This document shows positions 1 to 7,277 of a stretch of DNA of 47,244 nucleotides, piece by piece. Each line of letters begins with the position of its first letter. Within the stretch, counting starts at the first letter, position 1. Source of the stretch: Sorangium cellulosum. GTDB lineage: Bacteria > Myxococcota_A > Polyangia > Polyangiales > Polyangiaceae. The position numbers were made by a program, and so were the translations under genes. The stretch spans positions 1-47,244 of the forward strand of contig DYPH01000032.1 of NCBI GenBank assembly GCA_020720045.1, given 5' to 3'. The notes beneath the pieces are model-generated. The model was not told the origin of the DNA. It saw only the letters and a list, made by a program, of their open reading frames with translations, and did not search any database.

Positions 1-150
1 ATTGCTTTGATCACATCCCGTGTAAATTGCAATTCCGAGCAGCTACCTAGGCGACCACGACCGCGCGACCTCCCTTCGCGCGGCCGCCCGTGAACTGCGC
101 AGCGGCCGCTGATCGGCGGGCATCACCCGTCCGCGGACGCTTCTCCGCGC
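1..150. other. Left edge, no gene recognised
   Basis: No coding region with a recognisable product was found here. The stretch is GC-rich apart from the first 40 bases. A short GC palindrome lies around 60-90. A gene cut off by the window edge cannot be excluded. Confidence 0.4.
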
Positions 151-319
151 AAAAAGTCAGCCCTCGACCCTCAGCGGACGCTCGGAACCTCGAAAAGTCA
201 GCCCTCGACCTTCCGCTGAACCTCCGCCCCTGAAAAAGTCAGCCCTCGCCCCTCAGCGGACGCTCGGAACCTCAAAAAGTCAGCCCTCGACCTTCCGCTG
301 AACCTCCGCCCCTCAAAAA
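151..319. repeat. 41-bp tandem repeat, alternating A/B units
   Basis: Four units start at about 151, 192, 233 and 274, each opening with an A-run followed by GTCAGCCCTCG. A fifth A-run at 315 leads into the terminator of the next gene. Units 1 and 3 share one second half (CAGCGGACGCTCGG) and units 2 and 4 share another (TTCCGCTGAACCTCCG). The true repeat is therefore an 82-bp double unit present twice. It lies downstream of the leftward gene that ends at 376. Confidence 0.85.
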
Positions 320-353
320 GCGAGGGGTCGCGCCTCCGTGGAAGCTCGACCCC
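315..353 (-). terminator. Intrinsic terminator of the 376-1161 gene
   Basis: GGGGTCG (324-330) pairs with CGACCCC (347-353). On the minus strand the hairpin is followed after four bases by a run of five T (A-run 315-319). It lies about 25 bases past the stop of the leftward gene. A very similar hairpin and T-run follows the gene ending at 13583. Confidence 0.7.
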
Positions 354-375
354 GGAAATTATCGCTCGCGGGCTC

Positions 376-1161
376 TCAGGCGTCGGGCGCCTTCGCGGTT
401 TTCCCCTTCTTCGGGGCGCGGGCGTGGGCGAGCGGGACGTTCTCGTCGAGGTCCCGGAGGCCGAAGGCGACGACCGCCAACTCGCGCGCGCTTTCGTAGC
501 GTTCGAGGACCTCCCCATAGAAGGCATCGCGGAGGAGCGCTTCCTCCGCAGGCGCCTCCTTGACCGCCTTCGCCCCTTGCGGCTGGAGCGCGCGGACGAG
601 TTGATTTCCGAGGCGGCTCATCGTCTCCAAGTGCTCGGCGGTGAACGGGTGCTTCCCGGCGATTTCCTTTTCAAACTCGGCGAAGAGACCGGCGATCGAA
701 ACGCCATCGCGGGCGGCATCGACATTGCCGCGCCCTTCGCGGATTTTGGCGACGCGGTCGGCGGGGATCAGCCCGAGCCCGGCGAGCACATCGAGCTGGC
801 CGAGGCCGAGGAGCCGGAGCGGGCGGAGCTCGGCGAGCGCGGCGGGGACCTCCCCATCGGCGAGCGGGACCGGCACGCGCCCGGCCGCATAGTCGAGGGC
901 GGCGACGAGCCCGAGGAGCTCCTCAATCGCCACAAAGTCGGCCGTCGGCTGCTTGGCGAGGATCGCCGCTTTGGCGCCGAGGACCGCCCGCGTTCCGCGC
1001 TCCACATTGGCACGAAGGACCGAGACCTCACGAGCACCCCGCGCGGGGAGGCGCCCCTCTTTCACACGCGCCGTCGCAAGCGGCAGGAAGTGCTCAAACG
1101 CAGCGCGATCGTCGCTCGCAACAAGGGGGGCAGAGGCTTTCGGAGCTTTCTTCGTAGGCAT
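376..1161 (-). CDS. Hypothetical protein, Ala/Leu/Glu-rich (261 aa)
   Basis: The family is not recognised. The protein starts MPTKKAPKAS, is probably helical throughout, and ends in a lysine-rich tail. It has no signal peptide, membrane segment or catalytic motif that I can see. The frame stays open upstream to 2421, but that extension runs antisense to the SEC-C gene and through palindromic repeats. I therefore placed the start at the ATG at 1161. The gene ends at its own intrinsic terminator. A copy of its first 80 bases survives at 15090-15167. Its size and 3' hairpin resemble the gene at 13583-14350, so the two may be distant paralogues, but the protein similarity is too weak to assert by eye. 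Confidence 0.6.
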   Translation of the reverse strand: MPTKKAPKASAPLVASDDRAAFEHFLPLATARVKEGRLPARGAREVSVLRANVERGTRAVLGAKAAILAKQPTADFVAIEELLGLVAALDYAAGRVPVPLADGEVPAALAELRPLRLLGLGQLDVLAGLGLIPADRVAKIREGRGNVDAARDGVSIAGLFAEFEKEIAGKHPFTAEHLETMSRLGNQLVRALQPQGAKAVKEAPAEEALLRDAFYGEVLERYESARELAVVAFGLRDLDENVPLAHARAPKKGKTAKAPDA

Positions 1162-1243
1162 CCCGCGAGGAAATCGAAGCTCGAAAACGCTGTCAACGGA
1201 GTCGTGGGGGAACGGGCGGAATTCGGACGCCCCCTGTGGAAGT

Positions 1244-1383
1244 GGGCCCGCCGTCTCCGGCGTCGCCGCTGCCAGCAAATTCGCTGGTCGACGCCGACGG
1301 ACGGGCCCCTGTAGAAGTGGGCCCGCCGTCTCCGGCGTCGCCGCTGCCAGCAAATTCGCTGGTCGACGCCGACGGACGGGCCC
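1244..1383. repeat. Family A 65-bp palindrome, tandem pair
   Basis: Two nearly identical 65-bp units (1244-1308 and 1319-1383) each begin and end with GGGCCC. They fold end to end: outer arms around GGGCCCG, a middle arm, then CCAGC/GCTGG closing a short AT-rich loop. A 10-bp linker of the CTGTGGAAGT type separates the units and also precedes the first. The orientation is the mirror of the pair at 2813-2952 on the other side of the SEC-C gene. Confidence 0.9.
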
Positions 1384-1422
1384 CGTGACAACTCGGACAG
1401 ATCTTGGTTTCCTGGAACGTCG

Positions 1423-2811
1423 ATGGGGCACGACGCACACTTCCTCGAGCGGCTCGACCGCGTCACCGACGACCAGACCGAGCTCGCACTCTCCCTGTAC
1501 CGGGACCACGAAGCGGTCCGCCTGCTGCTCGATCACGAGGCGATCCCGACCGACGCGCCGCGCATCGCGATCGCCCTCGCCGATGCCCCGGGACCGACGC
1601 CAAGCGGCCCCTTCGTCATCGTCGCCCGCGACGGCCACTTCGTGACCTGCCTCGGCGCGGGGATGTCGCCGGGCCCCTGGCCGATCCTCCCCCGGTATGT
1701 GCTGGAGCGCTCGCTCGCCTTCGCCGAAGCGACGCGCCACCGCAAACGGATCGCCGAGGAGTTCGCCCACCCCGGCGAAAAGAGCATCATTTCGAGAGTT
1801 TTTCGGAAGAAGAACATGATCTCCCGCGAGGAGATCAGCGGGCTCGCGGCGCTGGCGCCCATCTACATCGAACCGTTCTACCGCCTGGCACGCGGGCTCT
1901 GCGCACAACTGATCACCGAGGTCGTCCACGCACCGAAGCCGCGCCCCCGCCCAAGCGCCGACGCCGTCGACATCCACGCCCGGTACGTCTGGACGTGCGC
2001 CTCGGCGATGGAACTGAGCGGCACCGTCGATCCTCGCTGCCTCGCGAGCGTCCTCGCCGAGTCGAACCCAGCGTTTTCGTTCCCATCGCTGGGGAACTAC
2101 CTCGGCGATGCCCCTTTTGTCCTTCGCGGCGCCTGGGCGGCGGGGCGCGCCGGAACCCGGATCCTCGATCAGAGCCTCCGCGACGCCCTCGAAGCGGACG
2201 CCCTCCGAGAATTCTTCGACGGCACCTTCGCCGCCGTCGCGATCGCGCTCCGCCATCCGGACGCCTTCGGGCCGACGCTGAAGACGTTCACCGACTGGTG
2301 CAAACGCGGGGCGACGACGCCGATGGATTCGTTCCGGGCCAGCATCCTCACGACCGTGACCGAGCTCCTGGCGATGCGCGAGCAGATCACCGACATCACC
2401 CTCGCCGCGGCGCGCCTCCACTACCTGGGCGCGATCGCCGGCAAGCTAAAACCGGGGGAGCGCGGCTACTACGAGACGGCCGGGGAGGTCCCCTACGGGC
2501 TCGCCGCGACCGCCTACCTGAGCACCTCGGCGTGCGTCGTCGCGAGATCCGAGGAGCTCGACCACGTCCTCCGCGGCCTATTCATCCTTCACGAGGCCAA
2601 CGTGGAGGCGTTCCACTACCCGGCGGAAATCCTGAAAAAGCTCGTGAGGCCCTGGGGGAAAGCCGAGGTGGCGCACCATTTTCAGCTCCTCGATCGGACG
2701 CTCGGCCGGAAACCGAAGCCGGAGACGGTGCGTCACGAGACGAGCGTCCCCCGAAACGCCCCCTGCCCCTGCGGAAGCGGCAAGAAGGCGAAGCGCTGCT
2801 GCCACGGGTGA
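1423..2811 (+). CDS. SEC-C motif protein (462 aa)
   Basis: The C-terminus carries a classic SEC-C zinc-binding motif (PCPCGSGKKAKRCC), as in the SecA tail and many otherwise unrelated bacterial proteins. There it binds zinc and often mediates protein or ribosome contact. The first 430 residues are probably mostly helical and match nothing I recognise. No signal peptide or membrane segment is seen. I chose the ATG at 1423 (MGHDAHF); the frame is also open back to 1404 in another phase, which I rejected. The stop at 2809-2811 abuts a palindrome pair, and another pair ends 39 bases before the start. The gene is thus packaged between mirrored repeats, and its function is unknown. Confidence 0.8.
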   Translation: MGHDAHFLERLDRVTDDQTELALSLYRDHEAVRLLLDHEAIPTDAPRIAIALADAPGPTPSGPFVIVARDGHFVTCLGAGMSPGPWPILPRYVLERSLAFAEATRHRKRIAEEFAHPGEKSIISRVFRKKNMISREEISGLAALAPIYIEPFYRLARGLCAQLITEVVHAPKPRPRPSADAVDIHARYVWTCASAMELSGTVDPRCLASVLAESNPAFSFPSLGNYLGDAPFVLRGAWAAGRAGTRILDQSLRDALEADALREFFDGTFAAVAIALRHPDAFGPTLKTFTDWCKRGATTPMDSFRASILTTVTELLAMREQITDITLAAARLHYLGAIAGKLKPGERGYYETAGEVPYGLAATAYLSTSACVVARSEELDHVLRGLFILHEANVEAFHYPAEILKKLVRPWGKAEVAHHFQLLDRTLGRKPKPETVRHETSVPRNAPCPCGSGKKAKRCCHG

Positions 2812-2812
2812 G

Positions 2813-2952
2813 GGGCCCGTCCGTTCGCGACCGCCAGCGAATTTGCTGGGAGCGGCGTCGCGAGAGACGGCGGGCCCACTTCCACAGGGGCCCGTCCGTT
2901 CGCGACCGCCAGCGAATTTGCTGGGAGCGGCGTCGCGAGAGACGGCGGGCCC
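2813..2952. repeat. Family A 65-bp palindrome, tandem pair, mirrored
   Basis: Units at 2813-2877 and 2888-2952 are separated by the reverse complement of the linker seen at 1309-1318. The first unit starts two bases after the stop codon of the SEC-C gene. The position suggests the hairpins could form the 3' end of transcripts, but no T-run follows them. Confidence 0.9.
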
Positions 2953-2968
2953 TCAAAGACAGGGGCGT

Positions 2969-3730
2969 TCACCGCTTGGCGGCGATTTCGCTTCGTAGGC
3001 GGGTGACGTCGGCGGCGAAGAAGCCCTTCGGGTAGGTGGCGACGTAGCGATCAAGCTCGGCGGCCGCTTCGGAGGCGTTTCCGCCATCGAGGAGCGAACG
3101 TACGCGGGCGATGCGGGCCGTCTCGTCGCGGATCGTCGCCGGCGTTGGCGCGGTGAGGACCGGGGCGGTCACCACCGTCTCTACGGGCGGGGTCGCTGCC
3201 GTCTCCACGGGCGCACTCGCAGGGGCAGCGCTCGCAGGCGCAACCGGGGCCGCGCGACGCACCGACGGGGCGAGCGGGGCGACTTCGGCGGGCGCGACGA
3301 CGACAGGGGCCGTGGGTGCCGGGAGGAGGGTCGTTACCGGCGGCGACGGGGCAACGGCGGGCGCGGTGCCGGTGCCCGTAACCGGAGCGGTCGTTACCGT
3401 CGCCTCGCGGGCGCGGGTCTTCTGCACGTAGACGCCGGCGCCGCCGACGGTTGCAACAAGGCCGAGGCCGACAACCCACTTGGCGAATAGGGGAAAGGCG
3501 AGCGTTTTTGCGGTCGTTGCCGTGGTTGCCGTGGTTGCGGTGGTCGCCGTCGTCACGCTGGCGGCGGTGCCGGATGCGGCAGTGCCGGCGACGGTCGCCG
3601 CGGCGAGGACCGCGAGGAGGGCCGCTTGCGCCTCCGGGGAGGGGCGGTCTTCCTTCGCGGAGCCGAGGAGATCGGCGATTTCCCGGTCGTCGCCGAGGGA
3701 GAGGCGTTGGAGGTCGTCGGGCGCTTTCAT
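2969..3730 (-). CDS. Membrane-anchored Thr/Ala/Pro-rich protein with sigma factor (253 aa)
   Basis: The order is a short cytoplasmic N-terminus (MKAPDDLQRL), an Ala/Thr-rich stretch with repeated ATT triplets, one membrane helix near residues 85-105 (KWVVGLGLVATVGGAG), a long low-complexity Thr/Pro/Val periplasmic region, and a C-terminal 40-residue helical segment resembling a tetratricopeptide-like unit. The start overlaps the stop of the sigma gene by 4 bp (ATGA), so the two are probably translationally coupled. This layout is common next to ECF sigma factors in myxobacteria, where the membrane protein may restrain the sigma factor. That role is inferred from context; no canonical anti-sigma domain is visible. 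The threonine stretch is coded by short tandem 9-base repeats. Confidence 0.75.
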   Translation of the reverse strand: MKAPDDLQRLSLGDDREIADLLGSAKEDRPSPEAQAALLAVLAAATVAGTAASGTAASVTTATTATTATTATTAKTLAFPLFAKWVVGLGLVATVGGAGVYVQKTRAREATVTTAPVTGTGTAPAVAPSPPVTTLLPAPTAPVVVAPAEVAPLAPSVRRAAPVAPASAAPASAPVETAATPPVETVVTAPVLTAPTPATIRDETARIARVRSLLDGGNASEAAAELDRYVATYPKGFFAADVTRLRSEIAAKR

Positions 3731-4314
3731 CGGGCATCCTCCCGCGCGACGCGGGCACGAAGGCGGGCAGCGGCCGCCTGGAAAAGCTCGCGGGCCCTTC
3801 GGAGCCTCGAAGCGACTGTACCGCTCGGAATCTGAAGCAGCTCGGCAATTTCGGTCACGGGGACCTCTTCCAGTTCAAACAGGACGAAGGGGACGCGGAA
3901 CTCGTCGTCGAGGTCGTCGAGGACGGCGTCGAGCATCGCGCGGCGATCGCGGGCGAGGAGCGCGTGATCTTGGGTGGCGACCATCGGCGCGGCGGCCGGA
4001 TCGGCGCCATGATCGAGGCGGTTGTCCCGCCTTTGGTGCTTCCGGCGGGCGTTTGCGGCGACGCCGACCGCCACGGCAAACAGGAACGCGCGCTCTTTGC
4101 CGGGGACGATCTCGCTGTGGCGCCGGTGGGCGATCAGAAAGAGCTCCTGGACGGCGTCGTCGACGTCCCCCGCCGGCACCCCGAGGCGACGGACCGAGCG
4201 CCAAAGGAACGCGTGGTAGTCGCGCACCAGGGTTTCGATGGGAGGGACCGCTGGCCAGCTGACCTCCTCGGCGGTGTGGATCGCGAGCATTGTTGGGGGG
4301 ATGTCGGCCGCCAT
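3727..4314 (-). CDS. ECF RNA polymerase sigma factor (195 aa)
   Basis: Region 2 is visible as the DYHAFLWRSVRRLG and DVDDAVQELFLIAHRR segments (promoter -10 recognition and core binding). Region 4 contains EIAELLQIPSGTVASRLRRAR, the helix-turn-helix for the -35 element. The length is normal for an ECF factor. The gene follows the frameshifted upstream gene by only 9 bp and overlaps the next gene by 4 bp, so all three form one leftward operon. A regulatory pair with the membrane protein at 2969-3730 is likely. The target regulon cannot be read from the sequence. Confidence 0.9.
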   Translation of the reverse strand: MAADIPPTMLAIHTAEEVSWPAVPPIETLVRDYHAFLWRSVRRLGVPAGDVDDAVQELFLIAHRRHSEIVPGKERAFLFAVAVGVAANARRKHQRRDNRLDHGADPAAAPMVATQDHALLARDRRAMLDAVLDDLDDEFRVPFVLFELEEVPVTEIAELLQIPSGTVASRLRRARELFQAAAARLRARVAREDAR

Positions 4315-4323
4315 CGGGGATCG

Positions 4324-5277
4324 TCAGAAAATCGTCGCGAGGGCGAGCGACGGGGCGATGCTGGCCGGGGCGACCTTGAAGAAGACCGGGTCGTTGCCGA
4401 ACCGGTAGCTCGGGCGGGAGAGCCAGACCGGGGTGGCGACGCTGAGCTCAACGGCGAAACGATTGAAAATCCGGTAGGAAGCGTGGACCTCGGGGACCGG
4501 CGCGAGGAGCACCCGTTGGCCGGAGGCGGCGCCAACAAAGCCGCTGGCGCGCGCGCTCGTGAGGGCGCCGAGGAAGCCGGCGCAGGCCCCCGCGGAGAAG
4601 CGACCGGATCGGAGAACGCGAAACGGCTCGACACAGAGGCTCACGCGGGCGCCGAAGAGGGAGAAATCGACCGGCACCGGCGCGGCGACGTTCGCGATCG
4701 CCGTCGTCGTGCTCCCGAAGCCCGCAAGCAGATCAAGGCGCCCAGCGATGCGATCGGAGATCGAATAGGCCCCAATTCCCAACGAAGCTGCCGGTGCCGC
4801 CTTCGGGAAGACGCCGGTGAGCGGCCCTCCACCGACGCGGACGCTCACCTCGGTGCGCGGTCGAAACGCAGCGGGCGCTGGCGACGGCGGTGGCTCCGGG
4901 GCCTTCGGAGGGGGCGCGACTGGCGGTTTCGGCGGGGCGCGGCGGAGCGACAGGACGAGGGCGACGGCGTCGACGGCGTCCTTGCAGGTTTCCGCATCAA
5001 CGGAGCGCGGCGCTTCGCCACGAACGGTCAGGACGGCGATGTACCGAGGGCGTCGGGGGGATCGCCGTCGTTTCCGCTCTTCGCGGCGACATCGGCCACA
5101 AATTCCTGGGCGGTGGGGCACCCGGCGGGGACCGCGTAATCGACGATGGCTGCCACGGCAGAGCCTTTTTCGGATTCGTCGGCCGCTGTCGACGATTTTC
5201 TGATCGTGGCGGCGCCATCGCAACATCCCCTCCCCAGGAAGCCGACTACAACCCCTTCTTTCCTGGAGTTCCCCATG
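4324..5277 (-). pseudogene. Frameshifted secreted or envelope protein of the sigma operon
   Basis: The C-terminal 240 residues lie in one frame (from about 5055 down to 4324). They carry a proline-rich linker and a beta-rich domain ending in ALATIF, resembling an outer-membrane or periplasmic domain. The matching N-terminal part (VDYAVPAGCPTAQEFVADV) lies in the next frame. The frames join if one C is added to the six-base run at 5056-5061, which leads into RYIAVLTVRGEAPRSV. The exact start is unclear; the ATG at 5277 overlaps the divergent VWA gene start, and a later start is possible. The family pattern (a cysteine-proline segment, then CKDAVDAVALVLSL) recurs in myxobacterial envelope proteins. 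The break may be a sequencing error. Confidence 0.6.
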
Positions 5278-7188
5278 CGCCGTCTTGCGTTGCTCGCCCT
5301 CCCTGTCCCCGCCCTGGTCCTCGCCGCTGCCGTGCCGCTCGCCGGCTGCGAATCAACAGTCAACCTCGGCGCCGCGCCGGCCCCGAGCGGGACGACGACG
5401 ACGACCCCCGGCGTGCGCCCCCAGGCCGACAAGGTCGACCTCCTCTTCGCCGTCGACGACTCGGCCTCGATGGCCGACAAGCAGCACGTCCTCTCGAGCA
5501 CCGTCCCGCGGCTGGTGGAGCGCTTCGTCCACCCCCGGTGCCTGGATGGGGCCGGCGCGCCGAACGGCTTCACCGCCTCGTCGACGGGCGCCTGCACGAG
5601 CGGGACGCCGGAATTTAAGCCGGTGACCGACATCCACATCGGCGTCGTGACGTCGTCGATGGGGAACTTCGGGACGACGGCGACCTGCGACACGAAGGGG
5701 ACCAACCTCCGCGGCCATCTCGTCAACGACGGGCGCATCGCGCCGATCGCCCACGAGCCGAGCGGCTTCCTCGCCTACACGGGCAACGCGGCGAGCGCGG
5801 GGGTCGGCCCGCTGAACCCGTACACGGACGCGGAGAAGTTCGCCGCGAGCTTCGGGATGTTTATCAATAACTTGCAGGAGAGCGGCTGCGGCTACGAGTC
5901 CCAGCTGGAGTCGGTCCAGCACTTCCTGATGCAGCCCGATCCGTGGAACGCGATCGTCCGCAACGCCGACACCGCCCGCTATGACGGCGTCGACCGCGAC
6001 CTCCTCGCCCAGCGGAAGGCGTTCCTCCGCCCCGACTCGGACGTCGTCGTCGTGATGCTGACCGACGAGGACGACTCCTCCGTCGACCCGCTCGCCCTCC
6101 AGGGGCACGGCTGGCTGTACATGGCAAACAGCAGCAACGGCCTCACCTTTCCGACCTACGGCAAGAGCGGCAGCGGCGACCAGCAGAGCCGCACCGACCT
6201 GCGCTACGGCGTCGGCGCGACGGCCCCCGGCGGCACGAGCGCCTGCAAGACCGACCCGAACAGCGTCGCCTGCATCCCCTGCTGGGCGTCGAAGGATCGC
6301 GACAGCGACCCGAGCTGCCAACAGACGCTGACCCAGGAAGAGGACCCGTCGGACCTGCGGATGTCGTCGATGAAGCGCCGTTTTGGCTGGGATCCCCAGT
6401 ACCCGGTGCGCCGTTACATCGACGGCTTCTCGGCGGCCCGCGTCCCCGATCGGCGCGGCGAGCACGACGCCTCCGGGAACTACGTCGGCGACGCGAACTG
6501 CGTAAACCCGCTCTTCGCGAAGGCGCTCCCCGATCCGACCGACGACCTCGACACGCTCTGCAACCTCGAAGCGGGCCCCCGGGATCCGTCCCAGGTCTTC
6601 TTCGCGGTCGTCGGCGGCGTCCCCGAGGACCTGCTCCGCACCGACGGTTCCCTCGCAAAGCCGCGAAAGACGGCGCTTTCCAGCGACGACTGGCAGAAGA
6701 TCCTCGGCGCGAACCCGGCGACCGGCGACGGGACCGGCATCGACCCGCGCATGATCGCTTCGGCGACGCCGCGAGGCGTGACGCAGCCTGGCTACGACTG
6801 GGACAGCAAGAAGGGGGACCTGATGTTCGCCTGCACCTTCGAGCTCCCGAAGGGCGACCAGCGCATCGGCACCACCGGGACCGCCGACCCGAGCACGAGC
6901 GTCGAGTCGACGGTCTTTGCCTGCAGCAAGTACTGGGATTCGCCGCTCTGCGACCGCCCGCTCACCACGAACGACGCCACCGACACGACCCTCCGCACGC
7001 AAGTCCGCGCCGCCGCCTACCCGACGCTCCGCCCGCTCCGCGTCGCCAAGGGGCTTGGGAACCAGGCGATTGTCGGCTCGATCTGCCCGACGAACCTCGC
7101 CGACCCGACGAGCGCCGACTACGCCTACCGCCCGACCATCGACGCCATCGTCGACCGCGTGAGCGGGACGCTTGTGGAGCAACCTTGA
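5275..7188 (+). CDS. VWA-domain lipoprotein, copy 1 (637 aa)
   Basis: The protein has a lipoprotein signal (LAGC, Cys25), a short Thr/Pro linker, then a von Willebrand type A fold beginning KVDLLFAVDDSASM. The MIDAS metal site DxSxS is intact (D61, S63, S65), and VVVMLTDEDDSS provides a further acidic site. Large insertions contain many cysteines, suggesting an extracytoplasmic, disulphide-stabilised protein. The likely site is the outer membrane or cell surface, with a binding or adhesion role. The ATG at 5275 is supported by GGAG seven bases upstream. A strong hairpin follows the stop. A paralogue lies directly downstream, offset by exactly 2,000 bp over the 3' part. Confidence 0.85.
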   Translation: MRRLALLALPVPALVLAAAVPLAGCESTVNLGAAPAPSGTTTTTPGVRPQADKVDLLFAVDDSASMADKQHVLSSTVPRLVERFVHPRCLDGAGAPNGFTASSTGACTSGTPEFKPVTDIHIGVVTSSMGNFGTTATCDTKGTNLRGHLVNDGRIAPIAHEPSGFLAYTGNAASAGVGPLNPYTDAEKFAASFGMFINNLQESGCGYESQLESVQHFLMQPDPWNAIVRNADTARYDGVDRDLLAQRKAFLRPDSDVVVVMLTDEDDSSVDPLALQGHGWLYMANSSNGLTFPTYGKSGSGDQQSRTDLRYGVGATAPGGTSACKTDPNSVACIPCWASKDRDSDPSCQQTLTQEEDPSDLRMSSMKRRFGWDPQYPVRRYIDGFSAARVPDRRGEHDASGNYVGDANCVNPLFAKALPDPTDDLDTLCNLEAGPRDPSQVFFAVVGGVPEDLLRTDGSLAKPRKTALSSDDWQKILGANPATGDGTGIDPRMIASATPRGVTQPGYDWDSKKGDLMFACTFELPKGDQRIGTTGTADPSTSVESTVFACSKYWDSPLCDRPLTTNDATDTTLRTQVRAAAYPTLRPLRVAKGLGNQAIVGSICPTNLADPTSADYAYRPTIDAIVDRVSGTLVEQP

Positions 7189-7208
7189 GGGGGTAGCCCA
7201 CTTCAAGC

Positions 7209-7239
7209 AAAGCCCACGAAGGAGGACTTCGTGGGCTTT
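7209..7239 (+). terminator. 13-bp perfect hairpin after VWA copy 1
   Basis: AAAGCCCACGAAG (7209-7221) pairs perfectly with CTTCGTGGGCTTT (7227-7239) around the loop GAGGA. It begins 20 bases after the stop. The arms give an A-run before and a T-run at the end of the stem, so it could stop transcripts in both directions. Copy 2 retains only the left arm and loop (9209-9226), after which the sequence diverges. Confidence 0.75.
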
Positions 7240-7277
7240 GGTTTGTGGCGCGCACGCGGCCGCATACGATGGTCCCC

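Noticed and set aside
376-2421. Single 681-residue leftward protein
   Set aside because: Its upstream half is antisense to the SEC-C gene and passes through palindromic repeats; the start at 1161 explains the real gene.
2813-2952. Family A palindromes as ordinary terminators
   Set aside because: No T-run follows, they occur in tandem and also upstream of genes, and they are too long and too uniform for a standard terminator.
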